25,765 bases of DNA. Source: a virus. The position numbers and the translations under genes are program-made. The notes beneath the pieces were generated by a model. The model was not told the origin of the DNA and made no database searches. It saw nothing but the letters and a program-made list of their open reading frames with translations. This document shows, one piece after another, positions 1 through 6,826 of this stretch (position 1 is its first letter; each line of letters opens with the position of its first letter). The stretch covers positions 1 through 25,765 of IMG/VR virus record IMGVR_UViG_3300042569_001035; one strand, 5' to 3'.

Positions 1-74
1 ATGTCAACATAAGGTGTGCTGTAATTGTTGGCCGCAATATAGATGCCCGGCCCCGGTGTAATATTTTTAATCAT
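1..74 (-). CDS. N-terminal fragment of an unidentified phage protein
   Basis: An ATG at 74 opens a frame that runs off the left edge of the window without a stop. Only about 24 residues are visible, beginning MIKNITPGPGIYIAANN, with Gly/Pro-rich and then polar residues. The stop of the upstream zinc-finger gene lies one base before this ATG (TGA-C-ATG), the same tight spacing seen across this operon, which supports it as a real start. Too little sequence is present to assign a family. It could be a structural protein, but that is only a guess. Confidence 0.55.
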   Translation of the reverse strand, partial: MIKNITPGPGIYIAANNYSTPYVD

Positions 75-75
75 G

Positions 76-747
76 TCACCATCCTGCCTTTGTTAAGATA
101 TCCCGTGCATACTCTTGGTCTGCTGGATAGTTGTTAAATTTCTTTTGCCACTCGTCACTGTCAATGTAGGACCATATCATACCAATTTGATCTGATGCAA
201 GACCGGCTAGAAACTGTTGTCCTGATTCACAGTTGTAGATAATCCAAGGACTGATACGACCAGTTGTGACAGCATAGCACATGGCCACACTACTGCCATA
301 ACGCAAACAGTCCTGTGGTTGAGCAGAGTTTTTGTCTGCCCAGTCCATGCCAAACTCCACTGCTCTTGCTAGAGCATCTGAAACGTTTTCCACACGCAAA
401 TACCCAATCAAGTATTCAGTGTAGAGCTGGTCGCTGGACCAATTGTCAATTTTCTTTTGTTGTTTTAGCAACCACAGCAGATAACGCTCAGGTGCAATTA
501 CTTTTGTGTTTACACAGTAACGACCAAACTTTACAAATGCTCGATAGTATGCTGAGTCCGCAAAATCATCAAAGGTTTTTAACTTGGCTGATCCCTGTGC
601 TTGTTCATAAAACTTAATGTAAGCTCTGTACCCCAACTGTACACCACGTTCGTCTTGTTCGAATCTCCTGCGCTTGGGCTCACACATGTGAACAGCTATG
701 CTAGTTTCTCTAGCAAACTGTTTTTTACAGTACTGGCATTGGATCAT
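76..747 (-). CDS. Conserved phage protein with N-terminal C2HC zinc-finger-like motif
   Basis: The 223-aa protein starts with a zinc-finger-like pattern: C4-x2-C7, F11, I17, H20-x-C22. This resembles a classical C2H2 finger (CxxC...F...L..H) with the last ligand replaced by Cys. A basic stretch (KRRR) follows at about 25-28. The rest is a soluble, aromatic-rich domain of unknown fold with no membrane segment. I recall similar proteins as uncharacterised conserved genes in marine T4-like phages, but could not check this. The start overlaps the preceding SGNH gene by ATGA, which indicates translational coupling. DNA or RNA binding is plausible from the finger and basic patch; the function is otherwise unknown. 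Confidence 0.8.
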   Translation of the reverse strand: MIQCQYCKKQFARETSIAVHMCEPKRRRFEQDERGVQLGYRAYIKFYEQAQGSAKLKTFDDFADSAYYRAFVKFGRYCVNTKVIAPERYLLWLLKQQKKIDNWSSDQLYTEYLIGYLRVENVSDALARAVEFGMDWADKNSAQPQDCLRYGSSVAMCYAVTTGRISPWIIYNCESGQQFLAGLASDQIGMIWSYIDSDEWQKKFNNYPADQEYARDILTKAGW

Positions 748-1451
748 TGTAGTATTTTATGCTCTTGTATGTAATTTGTCAAGAACTCATTGAGTTTTGC
801 ATGATGACCTATTGCCGGATGTGTCATATCTGGAGGAACATGCGGTGCACCTGGTGGATACTTTTTAGGCTCCACACCTTGTGCGGCTTGCCAGGCTGTT
901 GCTCGCCACTGATATCCATCAACAATTTCTGGGCAACAAAACAAACTCAATCTAGAATCTTCAAGATATTCCTGATACAAATCATCGGCCTGCTGAAACA
1001 TCAACACTCGATGCCCTCTAGATTTCAAACTGTCAATTGTGCTGAGCATACGGTACATGAGATCTTCAGTACGATCCAAAATGCTGTATACTTCAGTTTT
1101 GAGTTTGGTTTCCACAAACTGTTCAGACTCTTTTTGGTTCCAGCCTGTTTGCCATCTGTAAGCAAACTCTTGGTTTTGCGGATTTACCCATCGTCCTTCA
1201 AAATCATTTTCAGATTCACAGATGGGTATTTCTAGTCTGCTGAGAAAGGTCATACCCAACACATACAAGGTCGGTGGTGCTGTGTAACTGTGTTTAAGAG
1301 TGGTACGAAGTATTCTGCTGTTGGCGCTGCCACTAACAGCAATACTGTGGGCGTTAGCTATACCTAGACGCTGTGCTAGATCTTGATGGCCGTTGCCCAA
1401 TGCGTAGGAATGTGTGTAACTGCATCCGTTTACAACCAATTGTTGTATCAT
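744..1451 (-). CDS. SGNH/GDSL-like hydrolase family protein
   Basis: The 235-aa protein begins MIQQLVVNGCSYTHSY, matching SGNH block I (hydrophobic strand, then G-x-S at 9-11, with Ser11 as the likely nucleophile). Near the C terminus, DMTHPAIGHH (Asp208, His211) fits the block V D-x-x-H element. The block III region reads YVLGMTFLSR rather than the canonical GxND, so the oxyanion-hole Asn is not evident. SGNH enzymes commonly remove acetyl or other acyl esters from sugars and lipids, so an O-acetyl-esterase acting on a glycan is a reasonable guess given the sugar genes nearby. No signal peptide is visible, so action would be cytoplasmic or on a virion. Both ends overlap neighbouring genes by ATGA. 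Confidence 0.7.
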   Translation of the reverse strand: MIQQLVVNGCSYTHSYALGNGHQDLAQRLGIANAHSIAVSGSANSRILRTTLKHSYTAPPTLYVLGMTFLSRLEIPICESENDFEGRWVNPQNQEFAYRWQTGWNQKESEQFVETKLKTEVYSILDRTEDLMYRMLSTIDSLKSRGHRVLMFQQADDLYQEYLEDSRLSLFCCPEIVDGYQWRATAWQAAQGVEPKKYPPGAPHVPPDMTHPAIGHHAKLNEFLTNYIQEHKILQ

Positions 1452-1891
1452 TTTTCTTTGCCGGCAGCTTTGTGATAAGCGTCAATTTCTTTCTGTGTGG
1501 TTATTGCAGCCAACACATCTATTTCATCATCCTTGTAGGTGGGATAAATGGCTATCAAGGCTTTGCGTTTTGCACTTAGGCCTGCTTCTTTTTTCTTGGG
1601 AGCAATCCACAGATGTCGCGGGGTTCCCAAGCCTGGACTCACTGCTGTAGCACACAGCCATTGCAGTTTGGGATGACGACCAATATCAAAGAAGTGTTTG
1701 TTGAGATAGTGGTTGCAACTTTGCACATAATATTCTTGTAGTTCTTGAGCGCCTTCCACAGCCGAGCTCCAACGCAACATCAAGAACAGGCTAAACTTCT
1801 TGCGCTCTTCTTCAGTGAGCTCGTTGTAGAAGTTTTTATTTTTGCGATCCAGCTGTCGCATTTCATTGGCAATGTTTAGTTTATCACTCAT
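1448..1891 (-). CDS. Conserved phage protein, possibly clamp-loader small subunit (gp62-like)
   Basis: A 147-aa, charged, largely helical protein with no membrane segment. Its middle (FLMLRWSSAVEG, then HPKLQW and later WIAPKKKE, then YPTYKDDEIDVL) loosely follows the order of conserved elements I remember for the T4 gp62 clamp-loader small subunit: an R..S helix, a KLQ element, a W..KK element and an acidic C-terminal helix. This is weak pattern matching, not a family assignment, and no gp44 or gp45 gene lies next to it in this window. The start overlaps the upstream 103-aa gene by 8 bases and the end overlaps the SGNH gene by ATGA. Confidence 0.6.
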   Translation of the reverse strand: MSDKLNIANEMRQLDRKNKNFYNELTEEERKKFSLFLMLRWSSAVEGAQELQEYYVQSCNHYLNKHFFDIGRHPKLQWLCATAVSPGLGTPRHLWIAPKKKEAGLSAKRKALIAIYPTYKDDEIDVLAAITTQKEIDAYHKAAGKEK

Positions 1892-2195
1892 TGGTTTTGG
1901 TTAGTTTATAGATCATTATAACACGGGCCAGCGCATCTTGTAAAGTGGGATTGGTTCGAGCGGTGCGCCGAATTTCTCCCCACATCTTGTCTTCCATTAT
2001 GTGATCGTGTAAAGGTCTGCCGTCTGCGGTTCTCTTATCATAGTCTATTTTGTGCCCAGATACTGGATCATAATCTGTGCCTGATTCATATCCTACTACC
2101 TGACGTGTACTGGGATCAGCGCCCGACTCACGAGCATAGATAATACCTTCTGATCGTTCATAGACGTATGTTGCGCCAGGCTTTAATGTACCCAT
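1884..2195 (-). CDS. Conserved phage hypothetical protein, 103 aa
   Basis: The frame opens with a TTG at 2201, but the ATG at 2195 forms a TAATG junction with the previous gene's stop and is the likelier start, giving 103 aa. The protein begins MGTLKPGATYVYERSEG, has a middle rich in Asp, Gly and Tyr (DYDPVSGHKIDYDKRT) and a helical C terminus (WGEIRRTARTNPTLQDALAR). It is soluble with no recognised catalytic motif. I remember proteins of this type as uncharacterised genes in T4-like phages and assign no function. Confidence 0.72.
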   Translation of the reverse strand: MGTLKPGATYVYERSEGIIYARESGADPSTRQVVGYESGTDYDPVSGHKIDYDKRTADGRPLHDHIMEDKMWGEIRRTARTNPTLQDALARVIMIYKLTKTNE

Positions 2196-2710
2196 TACCA
2201 AGACTTGTTGTAATCTACAATTTCGCAGTTGCGACTGATGTCCTTGACAAAGTACACACAGTCGGGTTCAGCGTCGTCGTTTAAGGGCACGGCCAGCATC
2301 TGCCCATTCTTGAGTTTGGGTGCATACCATGATACTTCATGATACACATCTAGTATTTCAATGTCAGGAAAGCTGGGTCTGTAACTGCTGAGTGGGTTGA
2401 ATTGAAATACTTTAAACCCACGATCATTAATTGATGTCAAGGGCAACACTTCTAGGTCACCAATGTCAGGCTCACCTATTAGAATTTGCCAGTCCATGGG
2501 CATTTTAATTGTAGCAGATCCAATGCGTAATACCAGTGCAGGTGCATTAAAACTTTCTAGAAAAATCAGTGGTATAAAGTGATAGTCAGGGTCTGCTGGA
2601 TTCGAGTTATCAAGTATAGCAAAGCGCATGTCATCAACTTCTTCGGGAAGATGATCTAGGTCGTAGTAGCTGTTATCAAGTGTTAATATTCTCATGTTGT
2701 TAGTATACAT
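2195..2710 (-). CDS. Conserved phage hypothetical protein, 171 aa
   Basis: A 171-aa acidic, beta-rich protein. Recognisable stretches are MRFAILDNSNPADPDY, FIPLIFLESFNAPALVLRIG, MPMDWQILIGEPDIGDLEVL and LNDDAEPDCVYFVKD. It resembles an uncharacterised protein I associate with marine T4-like phages; no enzymatic motif is visible. The ATG at 2710 overlaps the methyltransferase stop by one base (TAATG). A second in-frame ATG six codons in is possible but lacks that junction. The role is unknown. Confidence 0.72.
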   Translation of the reverse strand: MYTNNMRILTLDNSYYDLDHLPEEVDDMRFAILDNSNPADPDYHFIPLIFLESFNAPALVLRIGSATIKMPMDWQILIGEPDIGDLEVLPLTSINDRGFKVFQFNPLSSYRPSFPDIEILDVYHEVSWYAPKLKNGQMLAVPLNDDAEPDCVYFVKDISRNCEIVDYNKSW

Positions 2711-3294
2711 TATTTTTCGGGGCGTGTCAAGATGACACCATTGTCTATGGTTTGATAAACTATTTGCCAGCCCCGGGCTAACAAATAAACCACTACTGGT
2801 CCAGACTTACCAATCCAACAGTCGTTGTAACAATAGGTATCATCTAGCGCCACCACTGCTCTGGGAGCCAACACATTGTACAAGGCCAACAACTGACTCA
2901 TGTGTGCAATTTGACAGGCCTGATTGGTCATTGGCGTGCCATTGGAAGCATACTGCCGCATTTGAACTTCAATTGCTGGCGACGTATTGTTGATATCCCA
3001 GATGTAATCAAAGTTGTCTAGGTACAAAACAGCAACATCAGTGTAGCTGGTTGCAAATTCACGGGCCCAGGCAGCTCCGTCAGCCACAACAAATTGGGTA
3101 TTGGTACAAGTTGATTCTAGCCAACTTTTGGCCTTGCTTAGTATGTCTACTGTGATGAGTTTGGTGTTGTGTGTGCTGGCCAAACGGTCTAGATACTGGC
3201 TAGATCCTTCGCCTCGGTCTGATCCTATTTCCACAAACACACCATGCACAGTATCAGGCAAGTGTTTGCCAATGTGTTGATATACCGTTCCCAT
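2710..3294 (-). CDS. Class I SAM-dependent methyltransferase-like protein
   Basis: The 194-aa protein carries a Rossmann-type methyltransferase signature. FVEIGSDRGEGSSQYL at about 20-35 fits motif I (SAM-binding glycine loop), KLITVDI follows as the motif II strand, VAVLYLDNFDYIW as the motif IV region, and APRAVVALDDTYCYND is the typical late strand with an acidic pair. The layout is like the Methyltransf_24 group, often found with O-antigen or glycan genes. The substrate is not predictable. It overlaps both neighbours by one base (TAATG), in one operon with the SGNH protein and UvsW. Confidence 0.72.
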   Translation of the reverse strand: MGTVYQHIGKHLPDTVHGVFVEIGSDRGEGSSQYLDRLASTHNTKLITVDILSKAKSWLESTCTNTQFVVADGAAWAREFATSYTDVAVLYLDNFDYIWDINNTSPAIEVQMRQYASNGTPMTNQACQIAHMSQLLALYNVLAPRAVVALDDTYCYNDCWIGKSGPVVVYLLARGWQIVYQTIDNGVILTRPEK

Positions 3295-4004
3295 TATCGC
3301 CAGCCCATGGTCATTGATTTTAGTATTTCAAGAAAGTTGTCATGGCATTCTTGATCGTTGTGCGTAACTGACTTTTCATAATCATACGGGCCCTTGGGCA
3401 TCAAGCAAGGCAGTTGATCTTTGGGCCACACACAGTCTACCCAACTCCAGTCCATGTAGGCCATACCATGTGGAATGTACACAAAGGGAATACGAGCTTG
3501 TTGTAGTTTGCGCAACCCGTCACTGAGTACATAGAAATTTTCTTGGCGCTTGAGTCCTGAATTGTGCAAGTCAGCAACGTAATTTTTGATTGCTGTTTTT
3601 TGTTCGTCAGTGACCATGCGTTCGTGATTGCTGTGCAACAAATTCACAATGGTATCACTGATTACCATGGTCCTGTGCTGACGTACTGTGGCTTCAACTT
3701 GACTTTTGTATCCTTTGAGCAAGATGTTTTCCATGGTCAAGTAATTGATAATATCACCGTCTTGGCGCACAGGAATGTCCATTCGATCACTGCTGGTGCA
3801 ACCCACTATCACATAGTCTGCTCCGTTGGCAATGGCATAATCAATTTGCAAACGTATTAGAAATATAGTTGCGCCTGCACGACCAAGACTGACGTGATCA
3901 AAGCCTTTATACTCAGCAAACATCTGCAAAAAACTAGTGACTTCTTTTTGCGGATGGTCCAAGGTCATGTAACTGTCGCCGCAAGTGAACAATCGCTTTT
4001 TCAT
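3294..4004 (-). CDS. Second SGNH-like hydrolase family protein
   Basis: The 236-aa protein starts MKKRLFTCGDSYMTLDH, a block I GDS motif with Ser11 as the likely nucleophile. Strand YVIVGCTSSDRMDIP sits where block III is expected and lacks the GxND Asn, like the other SGNH-type protein at 744-1451. The C-terminal SVTHNDQECHDNF aligns with that protein's DMTH element and keeps the His (H215) but has Ser in place of the Asp, so catalytic competence is uncertain. The frame extends upstream to a GTG at 4019, but the ATG at 4004 overlaps the uvsW stop (ATGA) and is preferred. Possible role: ester removal from a glycan or lipid. Confidence 0.7.
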   Translation of the reverse strand: MKKRLFTCGDSYMTLDHPQKEVTSFLQMFAEYKGFDHVSLGRAGATIFLIRLQIDYAIANGADYVIVGCTSSDRMDIPVRQDGDIINYLTMENILLKGYKSQVEATVRQHRTMVISDTIVNLLHSNHERMVTDEQKTAIKNYVADLHNSGLKRQENFYVLSDGLRKLQQARIPFVYIPHGMAYMDWSWVDCVWPKDQLPCLMPKGPYDYEKSVTHNDQECHDNFLEILKSMTMGWR

Positions 4005-5470
4005 TTGATTTTCATCCACTCTAGTTTCTCTGCAGAGAAAGGATAGTTGGCTTCTCGATAGAACTGTTTGCGCTTGGTCAAGTGGCGCTTGGCAAACTTG
4101 CAGGTTGAGGTGATGTCCCAGATTTGAACATGATCTTTGTCTTCTGCTTTTCTTATGCCGCGTCCAATGCTTTGGATAACGCGGACAAAACTTTTCCCGG
4201 GTTCCACAAGAACCAAATTAAAAATCCTAGGGATATTAATGCCCACAGCGGCAACACCATAGGTAGCCACAATAATCTTATCAGTGCTGTCTGCAACTTC
4301 ATCATATTCATCTTGTCTATCTTTTGCTTTGGTTGCACCCGAAACAAACACAGCACGATCTCCCAGTCGAGATACCAGTTGGCGGCCGCATTCAGTGCGA
4401 TCTACCAACACTAGAGTGTTGCCTGTTTCGTTTACGTGTCGTATGAGTTCTGCCATGGCATCTAGTCTGCCCGACTCTTCCAACAAATATTTAAGCTCAC
4501 TTTGATAGTTGGAGTACTCCACATGATCCTGTAACTGCACAATGTTCACATGACACTGTGCCAACACACCTTGTTGTTGTAGCTCGTTAGCAGTTAATTT
4601 GCCAATTACAGGTCCCAGGCTCACCAACAAGGATTGGCTTTCAAACTTTTCCTTGGGTATAGTTCCAGTCAATCCCCAGCGAATTGGCACTCTAGCCATT
4701 ACGCCAGTAAGCAGGGTCTTGAGTGCATCAGCTTTGGCCATGTGTACTTCATCCACCATTACACATACCACATCCTCAATAAAGTCTTGTATGGTCACAT
4801 TGCCTACACCTGCTTTGGTATTCTTTAGTAATACGTTCAGGCTCTGCCAGGTACAGATAGTGTGCTTGTGACCATGTTCTTTTCTGTCACCAAAATAAAC
4901 GCCCACATCTAGTCCCACATTGCGATAGTCTTTTTCTGTTTGTGTCACAAGACTTTTGTTGGGCACAATCACAATACTTCGTCCATGTGGCTCCACTGCC
5001 GCACTTAGAGTAGCTGTCATAATTGTTTTGCCTGCGCCTGTGGCCACTTCTTGTATGCATTGTGGGTTGGTCAAAAAGTTGTTCACAATCTCCACTTGGT
5101 AGTCACGCAACAGGATAGGCTTACCTTCTGCAGGATGTCCTTTGGGCCAGGTTTTGTGTGCAAACGTTTGTTCTGTAACTTGATCAAACTCAAATGTAGT
5201 TGAGTAGTCGCGCTGATCATCTAGTTCAATGTCCCAGTTGTACTTTTCTAATAAGGGCAAGATCTCGGGCAGTAGATTGGTATATGTTGATCCGCCTAGT
5301 TGGAAGTAACTGACTTTGCCGTCCCAGCGTCCTAATCTCACTGCTGGCAAGTATCTGGCGTAGGGAACGTCATACTTGAATGCTGTGACCAGGCGCTTGC
5401 GCATGTCAAGGTCCAGACCTTCTATTTTGATGTTTACTTCATCACGTATAACGATTGTGGCTTGTTTCAT
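4001..5470 (-). CDS. uvsW: UvsW-like superfamily 2 DNA/RNA helicase
   Basis: The 489-aa protein is close to the length of T4 UvsW (about 500 aa). Helicase motifs appear in order: Walker A ATGAGKT at 143-149, DEVH box at 240-243, motif III GLTGT at 266-270, then near the C terminus GINIPR and motif VI QSIGRGIRKA. The N-terminal ~120 residues fit the UvsW accessory domain. UvsW unwinds R-loops and branched recombination intermediates and helps switch T4 from origin- to recombination-dependent replication. An in-frame ATG at 5494 exists, but the ATG at 5470 overlaps the upstream stop (ATGA) and opens MKQATIVIRDEV, so it is preferred. Family assignment is firm; role in this phage is inferred. Confidence 0.92.
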   Translation of the reverse strand: MKQATIVIRDEVNIKIEGLDLDMRKRLVTAFKYDVPYARYLPAVRLGRWDGKVSYFQLGGSTYTNLLPEILPLLEKYNWDIELDDQRDYSTTFEFDQVTEQTFAHKTWPKGHPAEGKPILLRDYQVEIVNNFLTNPQCIQEVATGAGKTIMTATLSAAVEPHGRSIVIVPNKSLVTQTEKDYRNVGLDVGVYFGDRKEHGHKHTICTWQSLNVLLKNTKAGVGNVTIQDFIEDVVCVMVDEVHMAKADALKTLLTGVMARVPIRWGLTGTIPKEKFESQSLLVSLGPVIGKLTANELQQQGVLAQCHVNIVQLQDHVEYSNYQSELKYLLEESGRLDAMAELIRHVNETGNTLVLVDRTECGRQLVSRLGDRAVFVSGATKAKDRQDEYDEVADSTDKIIVATYGVAAVGINIPRIFNLVLVEPGKSFVRVIQSIGRGIRKAEDKDHVQIWDITSTCKFAKRHLTKRKQFYREANYPFSAEKLEWMKIK

Positions 5471-6321
5471 TCTAAGGTTACTTGCTGTACCCATTGACGT
5501 CGGGCAATTTGAAATAGTAATTCTTCTCGACTGCCTGTGTACTCTAAATCTGCAACAGGAAATCGCAAGGGTTGTGCTTTTATATTATACACACTTGTGA
5601 TGTTTTGTGCAACAAAAAAGTCTTGATGTTGGTCAATGTAGTGTTGTACTGACCCATATATTTTGCTCAGATTTCTATCATGAAACTGCACGTTGAAGTC
5701 TGCACTGTAGTGACTGAACGGGCAAAATGCATCATCAGCAATGTACTTATCGTTGTCATGAGCAAGGTCTTCTACAGTTTTGCCAATTTCACAGTAATTT
5801 AGATACACGGTGCCAAACTTTATGTTCCAGTCGCCGTATGCACTTTGTAATTCAGGTGCAAGTTGATGTATCTTGGGCATGCCAAACCAAGTGCAAACAA
5901 ATCTTGGTTGAGTACCTGCGGCAACACTTTCACATCTATGTACTGCCAAGTTTAATTCAGCCAAGGCTTGACGAACTGACTCGGGCGCACGAAGCCAGTA
6001 GTCTGAATCTTGCTGATCCAGTAGCCCGTGGTAGCGTTCAAAGATGTTGTGCAAGTAATTGAGACAATCCTGTGTGTACTCAAATGGCCTGTGTATGATT
6101 GGATCCCAAAGATTGATTGTGGCAATGCAACGTTGAATGTCGGCCACAGCACGTTCACGCTCTTGTAGTGGAGTGCCAAATCCGTAAAATCTATTGGGAT
6201 GGTCCAAGGGCCAAGCCTGACGCTCGTGCATACGTTGAGCCCACAAGTCTGCCACAGGTGTTTTACGAACACGAAAATTCAATGTCAGTGGGTCTTGTTG
6301 GCCTAGAGTAATCAAAAGCAT
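5467..6321 (-). CDS. Phage protein of unknown function, 284 aa
   Basis: I do not recognise this family. The 284-aa protein is soluble, with many aromatic and His residues and no signal peptide or membrane segment. Its N-terminal half is helical (RERAVADIQRCIATINLW, then LNYLHNIFERYHGLL). The middle holds PRFVCTWFGMPKIHQL and KFGTVYLNYCEIGKTVEDL, followed by a Cys/His/Asp-rich stretch, DAFCPFSHYSADFNVQFHD, that could hold metal or form an active site. It is the first gene after the terminator at 6355-6388 and leads the uvsW operon, so a promoter probably lies in 6322-6354, where I can identify only the AT-rich TATATAC. Start ATG at 6321 has no clear Shine-Dalgarno. Confidence 0.72.
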   Translation of the reverse strand: MLLITLGQQDPLTLNFRVRKTPVADLWAQRMHERQAWPLDHPNRFYGFGTPLQERERAVADIQRCIATINLWDPIIHRPFEYTQDCLNYLHNIFERYHGLLDQQDSDYWLRAPESVRQALAELNLAVHRCESVAAGTQPRFVCTWFGMPKIHQLAPELQSAYGDWNIKFGTVYLNYCEIGKTVEDLAHDNDKYIADDAFCPFSHYSADFNVQFHDRNLSKIYGSVQHYIDQHQDFFVAQNITSVYNIKAQPLRFPVADLEYTGSREELLFQIARRQWVQQVTLE

Positions 6322-6354
6322 TGTAACAGTATATACTCACTGTAAACAAAAGTC

Positions 6355-6388
6355 AAAAAAACAGGTACCTTTTTTAAGGGTACCTGTT
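6355..6388 (-). terminator. Intrinsic (rho-independent) terminator
   Basis: Inverted repeat acaggtacc (6361-6369) and ggtacctgt (6379-6387) gives a perfect 9-bp stem with a 9-base loop, extended by an A-T pair at 6360/6388. Read on the minus strand, the stem is followed directly by a run of T (complement of 6355-6360). It would end transcripts coming from the ATPase/small-protein operon and separate it from the uvsW operon. On the plus strand there is no T run. Confidence 0.85.
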
Positions 6389-6394
6389 ATAAAA

Positions 6395-6427
6395 CCTGGG
6401 CCGGAGCCAACCGTTTGTATGCCCAGG
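6395..6427 (-). other. Second hairpin upstream of the terminator
   Basis: cctgggc (6395-6401) pairs with gcccagg (6421-6427), a 7-bp GC-rich stem. Inside it, a CGG/CCG pair can add a short inner stem. On the minus strand it is followed by TTTTAT and then by the terminator stem, so it may be a weaker first terminator or an mRNA 3'-end structure that protects the transcript. Confidence 0.5.
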
Positions 6428-6441
6428 GAAACTTTTAAAAG

Positions 6442-6558
6442 TCAAGCGCCATAATATTCCAAACTCTTTACAGTAAAGCCTGCTTCTTGTTGCTCATCTG
6501 CTTCGTATTTTGTTTCTACAGAATACAAGTACAAATCACCATCCCAAATTTCAAACAT
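6442..6558 (-). CDS. Small phage protein, 38 aa
   Basis: A short frame starts at the ATG of a TAATG junction with the upstream 57-aa gene and ends at 6442, just before the tandem hairpins. The product is 38 aa, acidic and aromatic, starting MFEIWDGDLYLYSVETKYEA and ending SLEYYGA. The exact junction, the protein-like composition and the position before the terminator support it as the last gene of the operon. No family is recognised. A palindrome (acttttaaaagt, 6431-6442) lies at its stop. Confidence 0.6.
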   Translation of the reverse strand: MFEIWDGDLYLYSVETKYEADEQQEAGFTVKSLEYYGA

Positions 6559-6731
6559 TAATAAGTTTCCTTTACATAGTTGTATTGATCCGCAGGCCAT
6601 TGTGTTTTAAACTCTTCTGATTTGACATACTCATTGTATGCTTTGGCATCAAAAAACATTTTGCGGAACACTGACGTAAACTGGCCCTTGAGAGTTACCG
6701 TTAGGTAAATGGATTTTGCTTTTCCTGCCAT
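6558..6731 (-). CDS. Small basic phage protein, 57 aa
   Basis: The frame opens at a TTG (6743), but that codon overlaps a GGAG Shine-Dalgarno. The ATG at 6731, six bases after GGAG, is the better start and follows the stop of the small membrane protein by one base (TGA-T-ATG). The 57-aa product starts MAGKAKSIYLTVTLKGQF and has a charged, aromatic C terminus. The first half looks like two beta strands, the rest a helix. No family is recognised. It sits in the early-type operon behind the AAA ATPase. Confidence 0.72.
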   Translation of the reverse strand: MAGKAKSIYLTVTLKGQFTSVFRKMFFDAKAYNEYVKSEEFKTQWPADQYNYVKETY

Positions 6732-6732
6732 A

Positions 6733-6825
6733 TCAATCTCCAAATATTAAAATTATAAAAGCATAAAGTAGTGCCCAGATTGGGTGTCCTAACATTACCA
6801 ACATTAGAACACCTATCCAGGGCAT
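6733..6825 (-). CDS. Very small single-span membrane protein, 30 aa
   Basis: An ATG at 6825 opens a 30-aa frame almost wholly hydrophobic (MPWIGVLMLVMLGHPIW, then ALLYAFIILIFGD), enough for one transmembrane helix. It lies in the only gap between the ATPase (TAA-C-ATG) and the 57-aa gene (TGA-T-ATG) and is preceded by AAGG about 9 bases before the start. Exact spacing on both sides argues for a real gene rather than chance. Small membrane proteins of this kind are common in phages, but no function can be assigned. The alternative is that the gap only carries the next gene's Shine-Dalgarno. Confidence 0.6.
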   Translation of the reverse strand: MPWIGVLMLVMLGHPIWALLYAFIILIFGD

Positions 6826-6826
6826 G

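Noticed and set aside
4124-4414. Plus-strand frame of 96 codons inside uvsW
   Set aside because: Overlaps conserved helicase motif VI region on the other strand; no independent support.
6322-6354. TATATACT and TTTACA upstream of the 284-aa gene considered as a promoter
   Set aside because: Neither gives a proper -35/-10 spacing, and TATATACT is a poor match to the late consensus; a promoter probably lies here but I cannot define it.
6732-6765. TATAATTTTAATA before the 57-aa gene considered as a promoter
   Set aside because: No -35 at the right distance and it overlaps the coding frame of the small membrane protein; read-through from P1 explains expression.
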